From CAZVQX01 sp964629735 (GTDB lineage: Bacteria > Bacillota_I > Bacilli_A > RF39 > UBA660), in the NCBI GenBank assembly GCA_964629735.1, contig CAZVQX010000007.1:1-43266 (forward strand): a stretch of DNA of 43,266 bases, read 5' to 3'. Positions within the stretch are counted from its first letter, which is position 1, and the number at the start of each line of letters is the position of its first letter. This document shows, piece after piece, positions 30,443 through 39,962 of this stretch. The notes under the pieces were generated by a model that ran no database searches, was not told the DNA's origin, and was given only the letters and a program-made list of their open reading frames with translations. The position numbers and the translations under genes were made by a program.

Positions 30443-32509
30443 ATGAAAAAAATAGGGGATTTTGTTTGTAAACATAAGATGTCAATATTAATTATTTCAA
30501 TCTTATTATTAATTCCAGCAATTATAGGAATGAAGGCAACTAAAATAAATTATGATATTTTAGTTTATTTACCGGAAGATATTGAAACTGTCAAAGGACA
30601 AAAGATTTTAACAAATGATTTCAATATGGGAGCGTTTTCTATAACAATTGTCGATAATATGAATCCTAAAGATATATTAAAATTAGAAGACAAAATAAAA
30701 GATATAGATGGTGTTGCCAAAGTGTTAAGTTTAACTGATGTAATTGGAACATCAATACCACCTGAAATTTTACCAAGTGAAGTTATTGATAAAGTAAAAA
30801 ACGGTGATTCCGATTTAATATTTATAGCATTTGAAGAATCGACTTCATCAGAATTAACCTTAGATGCATTAAGAGAATTAAGAGGAATAACTGATAATTC
30901 TACTAAATTTGGTGGTATGAGCGCTACAGTGCTCGACACTATGGAGTTATCAAATAAAGAAGTTTTAACTTATGTAATTATAGCGGTTATATTTTGTGTT
31001 TTAGTCCTAACGTTATCATTAGACTCATATCTTATTCCATTTATTTTACTTGGAAATATTGGAGTTGCAGTATTGTTTAATATGGGGACTAATATATTTT
31101 TTGGTGATATATCATATATCACTAAAGCCATTAGTGCTGTTTTACAATTAGGAGTAACAATTGACTTTTCCATATTTTTATATCATAAATATGAACAAGC
31201 CAAAGATGAATTTAACACAAAAGAAGAAGCAATGAGTAAAGCAATAAATGAAACTTTAATCTCGGTAATAGGTAGTTCTTTAACAACTATTGCTGGTTTC
31301 TTAGCACTATGTACAATGAATCTTACTTTAGGTACTGATATAGGATTAGTAATGGCAAAAGGTGTTTTAATTGGGGTTATATGTGTAATAACATTATTCC
31401 CAAGTTTAGTTTTATATTTTGATAATTTAATAGATAAAACTCATCATAGAATTGTTTTACCCAAATTTAAACATGTAAATAATTTTGTAGCAAAACATTA
31501 TAAATTAATATTTATATTATTTATAATATTATTAATACCAGCATGGTATGGTAATAAAAATACTGAAGTGTATTACAATTTATCTAAAACCTTACCACAG
31601 GATTTACCAAGTAGTATTGCTAATACAGAGTTGAAAGAAAAATTTAATATTGTCTCACCAACAATTGTATTAATTGACAAAAATATTAAAACAACTATAA
31701 TAAATGAAATGTTAGACAAAGTTGAGCATGTTGATGGGGTTGATTTAACATTAAGTTTTAATAAAATATCTGAATTAGGAATACCAAAATCGATGATGAG
31801 TAAAGATGTAATAAAAGTTTTCGAGAATGATGAATATCAAATGATATTAATTAATTCAATATATGAATCAGCAACTAATGAATTAAATGCCCAAATTTCT
31901 GAAATTACAGAAATAGTCAAACAGTATGATGAAAAAGCAATTATAGCTGGTGAAGGACCACTAATGATGGACTTAGTTTTAATAAGTGATCAAGATTTTA
32001 AAAATGTTAATTATACATCAATAATTGTTATATTTATTATTATGATTTTTGTTTTAAAATCAATTTCATTACCAGTAATATTAGTATTAGCAATCGAGTT
32101 TGCCATTTTTGTTAATATGGGAATCCCCTATTACAGCGGAACAACAATTCCATTTATTGCATCAATAGTTATCGGAACAATCCAATTAGGTGCCACAATT
32201 GATTATGCTATATTAATGACTACTAAATATTTAGAAGAAAGAAAAAAAGGAATTAATAAAAAAACAGCTATTAAAACAACTCTTGATAGTTCCGTAAGTT
32301 CAATTTTCGTTAGTGGTATGTGTTTCTTTGCGGCAACATTTGGAGTTGGCGTTTATTCAGAACTTGAAATGATTGGTTCATTATGCTTCTTAATTTCAAG
32401 AGGTGCTATAATAAGTATGTTTGTTGTTATAATTATTTTACCATCATTGTTATTAATTTCTGATAGATTGATTTGTAAAACAACATTAGGTTTTAAAGGA
32501 GATAGATAA
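30443..32509 (+). CDS. RND/MMPL family exporter
   Basis: A 688-residue protein made of two homologous halves, each with one leading helix, an extracytoplasmic domain and a five-helix bundle: helix at ~12-30, then bundle ~175-330, repeated from ~350 to 680. Features such as GVTIDFSIFLYHKYE and GATIDYAILMTTKYLEE at equivalent positions in the two halves carry the membrane Asp residues of proton-coupled RND proteins. Gram-positive members move lipids, pigments or drugs outward; the substrate here is unknown. AGGAGG lies just before ATG. It is first in an operon with a secreted coiled-coil protein and perhaps a kinase-fold protein, under TetR control. Confidence 0.92.
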   Translation: MKKIGDFVCKHKMSILIISILLLIPAIIGMKATKINYDILVYLPEDIETVKGQKILTNDFNMGAFSITIVDNMNPKDILKLEDKIKDIDGVAKVLSLTDVIGTSIPPEILPSEVIDKVKNGDSDLIFIAFEESTSSELTLDALRELRGITDNSTKFGGMSATVLDTMELSNKEVLTYVIIAVIFCVLVLTLSLDSYLIPFILLGNIGVAVLFNMGTNIFFGDISYITKAISAVLQLGVTIDFSIFLYHKYEQAKDEFNTKEEAMSKAINETLISVIGSSLTTIAGFLALCTMNLTLGTDIGLVMAKGVLIGVICVITLFPSLVLYFDNLIDKTHHRIVLPKFKHVNNFVAKHYKLIFILFIILLIPAWYGNKNTEVYYNLSKTLPQDLPSSIANTELKEKFNIVSPTIVLIDKNIKTTIINEMLDKVEHVDGVDLTLSFNKISELGIPKSMMSKDVIKVFENDEYQMILINSIYESATNELNAQISEITEIVKQYDEKAIIAGEGPLMMDLVLISDQDFKNVNYTSIIVIFIIMIFVLKSISLPVILVLAIEFAIFVNMGIPYYSGTTIPFIASIVIGTIQLGATIDYAILMTTKYLEERKKGINKKTAIKTTLDSSVSSIFVSGMCFFAATFGVGVYSELEMIGSLCFLISRGAIISMFVVIIILPSLLLISDRLICKTTLGFKGDR

Positions 32510-32510
32510 A

Positions 32511-34253
32511 ATGATAAAGATATTTAAAAAAACAACATTATCAATATTAATTTTTGTAATATTTACTTCGTCATTACCTGTATATGCTTTATCTAAAAAC
32601 GAAACAGTATATACAAGGTTAAATAGTGATGGAAATATTAAGAAAATAATCGTTAGTGAATATATAAAAAATGATGATTTAGATAAAATTGAAGATTTAA
32701 CTGATTTAAAAGATATTTTGAATGTTAATGGTGACGAAACATTTGTTCAAGATGATAACAAAATTATATGGAATGCTAAAGGAAATGATATTTTTTATCA
32801 AGGAACTACTGAAAAGAATTTACCAATTTCTTTAGTCATAAGTTATAAATTAAATGGAAAAGAAATGAATGTTGAAGATATGTTAGGCAAAGATGGTAAA
32901 GTTGATATATCTATAAAATATATTAATAAAGATAAACACCTTGTTAATGTAAATGGAACAATTCAAGAATTATATACACCATTTATAATAACTACAACAA
33001 CATTTATATCATCAGAAAACAATTCAAATATTAAAGTTAAAAATGGTAAAGTAGTAAACAACGGAGTAAATAGTTTAGTTTTAGGTATGACAACACCTGG
33101 ACTTCCTGAAAGTTTAGGACTAACAAATATAAAAGATATGGATACTGTTACAATTAGTTATGATACAACTAATTTTGAATTGAATAGTATTTACTCAGTC
33201 GCAACACCAAAATTTATTGAAAAAGATGACTTGAAAATTTTTGATAAATTAGATAGTATATATTCAAAAGTTAATATGCTGTCTGATACTTCTAATTTAT
33301 TAGTAAAAGGAAGTCATGAATTATTAGGTGGACTTAAAATGTTAAATTCTAATTTTTCTGAGTTTAATTTAGGAATGCAACAATTAAATGATGGTAGTAA
33401 AAAAATATTAACTAGTTATAATCAATTATCTAGTGGTATAAATCAATTAAATAATGGCTTATCTAATATAAGTTATTTAGTATCTTCAATTGATGAATTG
33501 TCAAAAGGTATTAATAACTTAGCTAATGCTACTAATCTTATTAGTGAAAATAGCAAGGAAATAAATAATACAATAAATAATACGATGCTTACTTTAACCA
33601 AACATATAGCAACCTTACAACAAATTGCAGAAAAAACAACCGATGAAAATACAAAACAGGAATTAAAAAAAGAAATAGATGAATTACAACAGGAATTAGA
33701 TACACAAAATTTATTATCATTACAAGAAAATTTTAATCAATTAAATCAAGGTATTAATCAAGTAAATGAAAGTATGAATATATTAAATGGTTATACTAAT
33801 AATTTATCAAATGATTTAACACCAATGTTTGAAGGTGTTTTAAGATTAAAAGATGGTAGTGATCTATTTGAAGAAGGCCTTAATAAGTTTGATAATTCAA
33901 TTCAAACATTAACAAAAGCAACTAATGACTTAAATGACGGAACTAATCAAATAGAAATTGGTTTTTCAACATTGACAGATGGAATAACTAAATTTAATAA
34001 TGAGGGAATTTCTCAATTAGTCAATTATATCAATTTTAATTTAAAGACAATGGAATCTAGAATTGATGCTTTAGTTGATTTAAGTAGCAATTATAATACA
34101 TTTACTATGAAAGATAAGAATACAGAAGGAAGTACAAAATTTATAATGGTAATTGATTCTTTAAAACAAGATAATAAATCAGTTAATATAGAAGAAAAAG
34201 TTATAAATAAAAAAGAAAGTTTGTGGGATAGAATTATTAATTTAATTAAATAG
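32511..34253 (+). CDS. Secreted coiled-coil protein paired with the MMPL exporter (YhgE-like, LxxG repeats)
   Basis: A 580-residue protein with an N-terminal signal peptide (TLSILIFVIFTSSLPVYA), a beta-rich domain (~30-235), then ~300 residues of helical repeats of the type xxxLxxG spaced by about seven (LNDGSKKI, LSSGINQLNNGL, LSKGINNLA, LNQGINQVNE, LNDGTNQI). Such repeats occur in the extracytoplasmic parts of YhgE/Pip-type proteins encoded beside MMPL exporters in Bacillota. No C-terminal membrane helix is visible, so it is either anchored by an uncleaved N-terminal segment or free. It probably extends the exporter across the wall, which is inference from context. AAAGGAGA overlaps the exporter end and the spacing is one base, so the two are co-translated. 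Confidence 0.8.
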   Translation: MIKIFKKTTLSILIFVIFTSSLPVYALSKNETVYTRLNSDGNIKKIIVSEYIKNDDLDKIEDLTDLKDILNVNGDETFVQDDNKIIWNAKGNDIFYQGTTEKNLPISLVISYKLNGKEMNVEDMLGKDGKVDISIKYINKDKHLVNVNGTIQELYTPFIITTTTFISSENNSNIKVKNGKVVNNGVNSLVLGMTTPGLPESLGLTNIKDMDTVTISYDTTNFELNSIYSVATPKFIEKDDLKIFDKLDSIYSKVNMLSDTSNLLVKGSHELLGGLKMLNSNFSEFNLGMQQLNDGSKKILTSYNQLSSGINQLNNGLSNISYLVSSIDELSKGINNLANATNLISENSKEINNTINNTMLTLTKHIATLQQIAEKTTDENTKQELKKEIDELQQELDTQNLLSLQENFNQLNQGINQVNESMNILNGYTNNLSNDLTPMFEGVLRLKDGSDLFEEGLNKFDNSIQTLTKATNDLNDGTNQIEIGFSTLTDGITKFNNEGISQLVNYINFNLKTMESRIDALVDLSSNYNTFTMKDKNTEGSTKFIMVIDSLKQDNKSVNIEEKVINKKESLWDRIINLIK

Positions 34254-34274
34254 TTGTAGTAGGGGGAAAAATCC

Positions 34275-35078
34275 ATGGCGGTAATAAATATAAATTCACA
34301 AGATTTAAAAAAGTTAAAACATTTAAAAATAAATGGCCATAATAATGGTGGAAATATATATATTTATAATGATGAATTATTATATAAAATTTTTCATGAT
34401 CGTTATATTTTTATAAACGAGCGAGAAAGAAATGTTGACTTTTTAAGTAAACATAATATTCCTAATTGTGCAACTCCAATAAATAAAATTATATTAAACG
34501 GTGACTTTTATGGCTATAGTGAAAAGTATATACCTAACGCTAGTACGTTTAAAAAGGGGATTAATGCCAATAATTTATCATTAAAAGCAAAATTAGAAAT
34601 TATTAGGGATATTTATATACCTTTAAAATATTTACACTCAAAAGGTATATATTTAGGTGATATTCATTTAGATAATTTTATTTATAATAATACGAATGGA
34701 TTTTTGATTGATTTAGATGATGTTAGATTTAAAGGTGATGAATATAAATTTAAAGAGTATTATAACTTAAAAAAAACTAGTACATCACCCGCTATTATTG
34801 TTGAAAATAATAATACCGATAATATAAAAGCAACAATATGTGCTTTATCATTTATATATGGTATTAATATAGAGGAATATGTAAAAAATAATGATATAGA
34901 GAGTTTAAAAAAAATTATAAATCAATTATCTCTTTGTAAATCAACAAAAAATTATATATTTGATAATTTAAGTAATTTTGATGGAGACATTTTATATTTT
35001 GGTGAATATTTAAATGAATTTAGTGATCAAAATTTATTATATAATAAACAAAAAATATTAAAACTTATAAAAAAATAA
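34275..35078 (+). CDS. Protein/aminoglycoside kinase-fold protein
   Basis: A 267-residue soluble protein with the marks of a kinase-like fold: an N-lobe Lys (LLYKIF, K38), a hinge-type segment (YGYSEKYIP), and a catalytic loop YLHSKGIYLGDIHLDNF with D129 followed by N134 in the GDxxxxN pattern of APH/RIO-type kinases. A metal-binding Asp is in GFLIDLDDV (146-149). There is no Gly-rich P-loop of eukaryotic type. The target is unknown. It lies 22 bp after the coiled-coil gene with AGGGGG before the ATG, and is probably in the TetR-controlled operon, followed by a strong terminator. The specific family could not be identified. Confidence 0.7.
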   Translation: MAVININSQDLKKLKHLKINGHNNGGNIYIYNDELLYKIFHDRYIFINERERNVDFLSKHNIPNCATPINKIILNGDFYGYSEKYIPNASTFKKGINANNLSLKAKLEIIRDIYIPLKYLHSKGIYLGDIHLDNFIYNNTNGFLIDLDDVRFKGDEYKFKEYYNLKKTSTSPAIIVENNNTDNIKATICALSFIYGINIEEYVKNNDIESLKKIINQLSLCKSTKNYIFDNLSNFDGDILYFGEYLNEFSDQNLLYNKQKILKLIKK

Positions 35079-35132
35079 CAACAATATCGTAAAATTTACA
35101 TTTTGTTTACTATATCAATTGTTGAAAGTAAC

Positions 35133-35168
35133 AAAAAATCCTACCTTAATTTTGAGGTGGGATTTTTT
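35133..35168. terminator. Strong bidirectional terminator
   Basis: Fourteen-bp stem AAAAAATCCTACCT / AGGTGGGATTTTTT (one G·U pair) with an 8-nt loop. It lies between the convergent kinase-like and YqfQ-like genes. Confidence 0.88.
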
Positions 35169-35184
35169 AATAATGTTGTATAAT

Positions 35185-35541
35185 TTATAAAAAGAATGTT
35201 GGGCCGTTATCATTATTTATTATTGATTTATTTTTATTATCTTCAGTTGGATTGGTTGTTGGTTGATATGTATGGTTTGTTTGGTTGTCGTCTTTTGTGG
35301 TTGATGTATTATCAACTTTTTTAAATTCATTCATTACTTTAAACATTGTTCGAGCATTTTTATATATTGGTTGTGCTTGTTTTATAATAGGTATTGATTG
35401 ATTAATAAGGTTTAAAGTCCTTTGACCATTATCGAGAATAGTTCCCCAATTAATACCATTTTTAAATAACGAACTAAAAATACCTGGCCTAGCATACCCA
35501 ATATTATTAAAACCCATGTAAGGATAATTATAATAATTCAT
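35185..35541 (-). CDS. VrrA/YqfQ family protein
   Basis: A 118-residue protein. An N-terminal Tyr/Pro/Gly-rich segment (MNYYNYPYMGFNNIGYARPG) is followed by the recognisable YqfQ core, NGINWGTILDNGQRTLNLIN, then QSIPIIKQAQPIYKNARTMFKVM. The tail is Thr/Asn/Asp-rich and ends in GPTFFL. B. subtilis YqfQ is a spore-associated protein; molecular function is unknown. AAGGGG precedes ATG on the minus strand. It ends at a strong shared terminator. The assignment is by general pattern and layout. Confidence 0.72.
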   Translation of the reverse strand: MNYYNYPYMGFNNIGYARPGIFSSLFKNGINWGTILDNGQRTLNLINQSIPIIKQAQPIYKNARTMFKVMNEFKKVDNTSTTKDDNQTNHTYQPTTNPTEDNKNKSIINNDNGPTFFL

Positions 35542-35605
35542 TTTACTACCCCTTTCAATATATTATATGAAAAAGATAATAAATGTTTTAAAAAAAAATA
35601 AAATA

Positions 35606-35614
35606 TGGTATAAT
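35606..35614 (+). promoter_or_regulatory. Extended -10 promoter of the pilC-like operon
   Basis: TGGTATAAT, a TG extension plus consensus TATAAT (35609-35614). The -35 is weak (TTTTAA near 35586). Transcription would begin about 20 bases downstream, ahead of the ribosome site at 35646. Confidence 0.65.
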
Positions 35615-35655
35615 CGAATTAGTATGAAAGATGATAGGGATTGGTAGGTGTTTTT

Positions 35656-37692
35656 GTGAGTAAATCAACAGCATTACTGCCTTTTATATTTGTATATAAA
35701 ACAGTGTTATTTGTAGTGTTGTTTGTAAAGAGCCTTTTTAAATATATTTCTTTAGGTTTTTTCTTTACAACTATTACTATAATTACAGTAATCGTTAACC
35801 TTATTATATCTTTAATAGGATATTCTTTAAAAGGTTTTATATATATATCTTATATAGTATATTTGTTTTTTAGTACCTTCATTTTTAGATTGATTAAATA
35901 TATATTAAAAGGGATGGTTCTATTATCATATTTTATATACCGCTTATTTAAATTAATTATTTACGGTTTTATCACTCCTTTTGTTTTAATGTATAATTTA
36001 TTTTCAATAATTATTAGTCATTTTAGAAAATTATATCACAAAGGTAATTTGAAAAGAGAGAAGTTAAAAGCCGCCCGACTTAATAAGAAAAACAGAAAAA
36101 AAGAACAACAATTAGTGCGAATGGAGGCTAAGGAAAAAGAGCGTCTTAAAGCTTTAGAAGCAAAACGTAGAAAGCAAGAATTAGCCCAAATTAAACGTCA
36201 AGAAGAACTACAGGCTAAAAAAGAAAGAAAGAAAAAAATGAATGATGAATATCGCAACGAGAATATTCAAATTGAGAAGAAGACATTTGGCGATAAGATC
36301 AATGATTTTTTAACAAAAATAATTAAGGTTCCTAAAAAAATTAAAGAAAACATTCAGAATAACATACATAATTCAACTTTCGCGAAGAATGCACGAAATA
36401 AAAGAGAGTTAAGTAGACAAGCTTTATTATTAAATTTTGAAGGCGAAGATGCTAAACGTAGTGAAACTAAAATAATGTATGAGTATGTAGGAAAAGATCC
36501 TTCTGGGAAGGTAGTAAAAGGATATTTTGAGGCCTTTTCTAAGGTTGAAGTTCATTCGTTTTTATTAAGTGAAGGATTTGAAGTATATAGTATACGAACT
36601 AATAAATGGATTGTATTTTTTCATGGTAATGATTCGGTAAATACAATGAAAATAAAAAATAAAGATTTAATTTTTTTCTTAACTCAGTTATCTACTTATT
36701 TAAAGGCTGGTATTCCATTAGTTGATTCTTTAAAAATATTAACAAGACAATTTAAGAAAAAGTCTTATCAACGTATTTTTCGCTCAATGGTTTATGATTT
36801 AACAATGGGGGACAGTTTTAGTGAAGCTTTATTAAAACAAGGTGTAGCATTTCCAAAGTTATTAATAAATATGATTAAAACTGCGGAAATGACTGGTCAG
36901 TTACCTGAAGTTTTAGATGAAATGGCTTTGTATTTTTCAGAGGTTGAAAAAACTAGAAAACAAATGGTAACAGCTTTAATTTATCCGACAATTGTATTAA
37001 TTATGTCGCTAGCTGCAACAACCTTTATCATGATGTTTGTTGTTCCAAGATTTGTTGAGATTTATGAAAGTATGGATGCTTCACAAATACCTAAATTTAC
37101 TCTAATGGTTATGGCTGTTAGTGCATATTTAGAAAAAAATCTAGTATGGTTAATAATTGGATTTGCGGTTTTTGTCTTAATTTTAACTTATCTATATAAA
37201 AATGTTAAATTAATACGTACCTTTTTACAATGGTTTGCAATGCATATTCCAGGCTTTAATAATATTATTATTTATAATGAAGTAACCATGTTTACTAAAA
37301 CATTCTCGTCACTACTTGCTCATAATGTTTTTATAACAGAGAGTATGGAAGTTTTAAATAGAATAACAAATAATGAAATTTATAAAATGTTAATAATTGA
37401 TGCTATTAGTAATGTTTCAAGAGGCGAAAAAATTTCTAAAGCTTTTGAAAATCACTGGGCTTTTCCGCTGCCTGCTTATGAAATGATTGTAACCGGTGAG
37501 ACAACTGGCCAATTGCCAGAGATGATGGGTAAAGTAGCTGATTATTATCAAGAATTACATCATAATGCTGTAACAAGATTGAAAACATTAATTGAGCCAG
37601 CTTTAATAATCTTTTTAACATTTATCGTCGGAATGATTGTTCTATCAATTGTAATACCAATGTTTAATTCATTCCAGATGTTACAACAATAG
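35656..37692 (+). CDS. Type IV pilus/competence platform protein PilC (ComGB) with a long membrane-coil N-terminal extension
   Basis: A 678-residue protein. The C-terminal ~400 residues are a normal PilC/GspF/ComGB platform: two T2SSF domains (FFLTQLSTYLKAGIPLVDSL, then MIKTAEMTGQLPEVLDEMA; and FTKTFSSLLAHNVFITESM, then MIVTGETTGQLPEMM) with three membrane helices. Before them lie four or five hydrophobic helices (residues ~5-120) and then a highly charged Lys/Arg/Glu stretch (~125-190), absent in typical family members of ~400 residues. The platform anchors the pilus base and couples to the ATPase. The start is GTG 35656 with AGGTG at 35646-35650; TTG 35641 is an alternative. Prepilin peptidase follows immediately. 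Confidence 0.9.
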   Translation: MSKSTALLPFIFVYKTVLFVVLFVKSLFKYISLGFFFTTITIITVIVNLIISLIGYSLKGFIYISYIVYLFFSTFIFRLIKYILKGMVLLSYFIYRLFKLIIYGFITPFVLMYNLFSIIISHFRKLYHKGNLKREKLKAARLNKKNRKKEQQLVRMEAKEKERLKALEAKRRKQELAQIKRQEELQAKKERKKKMNDEYRNENIQIEKKTFGDKINDFLTKIIKVPKKIKENIQNNIHNSTFAKNARNKRELSRQALLLNFEGEDAKRSETKIMYEYVGKDPSGKVVKGYFEAFSKVEVHSFLLSEGFEVYSIRTNKWIVFFHGNDSVNTMKIKNKDLIFFLTQLSTYLKAGIPLVDSLKILTRQFKKKSYQRIFRSMVYDLTMGDSFSEALLKQGVAFPKLLINMIKTAEMTGQLPEVLDEMALYFSEVEKTRKQMVTALIYPTIVLIMSLAATTFIMMFVVPRFVEIYESMDASQIPKFTLMVMAVSAYLEKNLVWLIIGFAVFVLILTYLYKNVKLIRTFLQWFAMHIPGFNNIIIYNEVTMFTKTFSSLLAHNVFITESMEVLNRITNNEIYKMLIIDAISNVSRGEKISKAFENHWAFPLPAYEMIVTGETTGQLPEMMGKVADYYQELHHNAVTRLKTLIEPALIIFLTFIVGMIVLSIVIPMFNSFQMLQQ

Positions 37693-37705
37693 GAGTATGA
37701 TACAA

Positions 37706-38482
37706 ATGACTTTATATTATATATTTATATTCTTTATTTTAGGGACTGTTTTTGGATCGTTTTATAATGTTGTAGGATATCGTCTACCGAAGGAGGAATC
37801 AATTGTATATCCTCCTTCTCATTGTCCTAAATGCCAGCATCAATTAAAGTTTTGGGAATTGATTCCTGTTTTATCATATTTTTTTCAAGGAGGAAAATGT
37901 ACGAGTTGTAAAAATAAAATATCATTCTTTTATCCGTTGTTCGAATTTTTTACTGGTTTTTTATTTGCCTTATCTTTTTATATTTTTGGTTTTTCGATTG
38001 AGTTGTTAATTGCACTTACTTTTGTTTCAATGGCATTAATAATAGTTATCAGTGATTATTTTTATTATATAATACCTGACGAAGTGTTAGTCGTATCTTT
38101 TATTTTATTTATAATTGAGATTTACTTTTTAAAAGGGGTAGAAGGGGTAATGATGTCGTTGAGTAATGGTGTTATTGCTTTTGGTATTATGTATTTAATA
38201 AAAAAACTTGGTGATTTTTTATTTAAAAAAGAATCAATGGGTGGCGGTGATATTAAATTATTATTTATATTTGGTTTAGTACTAGGTTATGAAATGGCTG
38301 TTTTAACAATTTTTTTAGGATCATTTATTGGTTTTCCAATCTCCCTAATTATGTTGTTATTAAGTGAAGATAAGGATAACCATATTATTCCATTCGGCCC
38401 ATTTTTGTGTGCAGGTGCTTTATTGATTTTATTTACAAAACTAGATGTTAACGGTTTGATTAAAATTTTAATTAGAAATTAA
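37706..38482 (+). CDS. Prepilin peptidase (PilD/ComC family)
   Basis: A 258-residue membrane aspartic protease and N-methylase that cleaves prepilins after Gly. The N-terminal methylase region has GSFYNVVGYRLP and two CxxC pairs (CPKC, CTSC) of the zinc-binding cytoplasmic loop. Active-site Asp residues lie in ISDYFYYIIPDE and GGGDIKLLF. The ATG at 37706 is favoured by AGGAG (37691-37695) ten bases upstream; ATG 37697 is too close to that site. It follows pilC by a few bases. Its substrates include the prepilins at 39963 and 40484. Confidence 0.94.
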   Translation: MTLYYIFIFFILGTVFGSFYNVVGYRLPKEESIVYPPSHCPKCQHQLKFWELIPVLSYFFQGGKCTSCKNKISFFYPLFEFFTGFLFALSFYIFGFSIELLIALTFVSMALIIVISDYFYYIIPDEVLVVSFILFIIEIYFLKGVEGVMMSLSNGVIAFGIMYLIKKLGDFLFKKESMGGGDIKLLFIFGLVLGYEMAVLTIFLGSFIGFPISLIMLLLSEDKDNHIIPFGPFLCAGALLILFTKLDVNGLIKILIRN

Positions 38483-38513
38483 AAAGAGTTGTTAAATTTA
38501 ACAACTCTTTTTT
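38481..38513. terminator. Bidirectional terminator between prepilin peptidase and pilB
   Basis: Perfect palindrome with arms AAAAAGAGTTGTTA / TAACAACTCTTTTT and an AATT loop, followed by T residues on both strands. Confidence 0.9.
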
Positions 38514-38514
38514 A

Positions 38515-39867
38515 TTACCATATTATTTCGTCTTCTATGTTGATTTCGTTATTTTGGGGTTCAATAATAATATTATCATTTTCTTCTTTATCTATAGAAT
38601 TATTATGACCATTTTTTTCTTGCTCAATTGCTATATTGGTTGTCTCAATTGCCGTTTCTAGATCATACTCACCAATGCCTTCATCACCTTCTAATTCGAT
38701 TAATTTTAAAACTTCTTCAAAAGTTGTAAGTCCATTAGCAACTTTATATAAACCGTCTTGTAGGAGGGTTGTAACATCAGCTTTATAAACTAACTCTCTA
38801 AGAAACTCTTTTGGTGCATTAGAACTTATCGCATCTTTAATTTCTTGGTTAATTAATAATATTTCATGTATTGCAATACGACCATGATAACCATTACCAC
38901 AAACTTCACAACCCTCAGCACTATAGACATGGTCAACGTCTTTATTTAAAACTCGTTTGAACAATCTCTTTTCATATTCATTAGTAGGTCTTTCCGTACG
39001 ACAATTTTGGCATAATTTGCGCGCTAGTTTTTGAGAAATAATTCCCGTTAAAGAACTAGCTAATAAATATCTTTCAACTTCCATATCTAATAGACGTTCA
39101 ATAGTATTTAATGAGTCATTAGTATGTAGTGTTGATAAAACTAAGTGTCCAGTAATTGAAGCACGAACAGCTATTCTGGCTGTTTCAGTATCTCTTATTT
39201 CCCCAATCATAATAATGTTTGGATCCTGCCTTAGTATCGAACGAAGAGCAGTGGCAAAATCAAGACCAATTTCACTATTTGTTTGAATTTGATTGATACC
39301 TTCAATATCCATTTCAATAGGGTCTTCAACTGTTATTATATTTGTTTCTTCATCGTTTAATCTTTGAAGAATTGAGTATACTGTAGTTGATTTACCAGTA
39401 CCGGTAGCTCCAGTGACTAATATAATACCATTTGGTACATTAATCATTTTTAAAATTTTCTTATAATTACTATCGCTAAATCCAAGATTTTCAAGTCCAC
39501 TTATACTAAGGGAATAATCAAGAATACGAATAACAATTTTTTCACCTTCGCTAGTTGGAATTGAAGAAACACGCAGATCAAGATCAATATTGTTTAATCT
39601 ATCTTTAATCGCACCATCTTGCGGTAATCTCGATTCGGTAATGTTCATTCCTGAAATTATTTTAATTCTAGTTATCATATTCTTCTTTACAGAATTAGGA
39701 ACCTCAGCATAATTAATTAAAGTTCCATCTATCCGAATACGTACTTTCATATATTCGGTTAAAGGATCAAAGTGAATATCACTCGCACCCCTTTTAGAAG
39801 CATCAACAAGTATTTCATTAACTACTTCGACCACTGGCATTTTTTCAAAATCAAATTTCTTAAGCAT
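38515..39867 (-). CDS. Type IV pilus/competence assembly ATPase (PilB/ComGA family)
   Basis: A 450-residue secretion ATPase. It shows GASDIHFDP and RIRIDGTL of the N2 domain, Walker A GATGTGKST (153-161), Asp box TVEDPIEM, Walker B IIMIGEIRD, the His box TGHLVLSTLHTND and the zinc-binding tetracysteine (CQNC and CEVCG). A C-terminal ~60-residue acidic tail (Asn/Glu-rich) is unusual. It powers pilus or pseudopilus extension at the PilC platform. GGGGATG precedes ATG. It is convergent to the pilC-peptidase pair and divergent from the prepilins, so the pilus genes form three adjacent units rather than one comG operon. Confidence 0.94.
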   Translation of the reverse strand: MLKKFDFEKMPVVEVVNEILVDASKRGASDIHFDPLTEYMKVRIRIDGTLINYAEVPNSVKKNMITRIKIISGMNITESRLPQDGAIKDRLNNIDLDLRVSSIPTSEGEKIVIRILDYSLSISGLENLGFSDSNYKKILKMINVPNGIILVTGATGTGKSTTVYSILQRLNDEETNIITVEDPIEMDIEGINQIQTNSEIGLDFATALRSILRQDPNIIMIGEIRDTETARIAVRASITGHLVLSTLHTNDSLNTIERLLDMEVERYLLASSLTGIISQKLARKLCQNCRTERPTNEYEKRLFKRVLNKDVDHVYSAEGCEVCGNGYHGRIAIHEILLINQEIKDAISSNAPKEFLRELVYKADVTTLLQDGLYKVANGLTTFEEVLKLIELEGDEGIGEYDLETAIETTNIAIEQEKNGHNNSIDKEENDNIIIEPQNNEINIEDEIIW

Positions 39868-39962
39868 TAATTCATCCCCTTTATTCTTTATTTGGACTAG
39901 TATTTATCCTGTTAATATTATATAATGTATTTATAATAAAATCAATATAAGGATGATGAATT

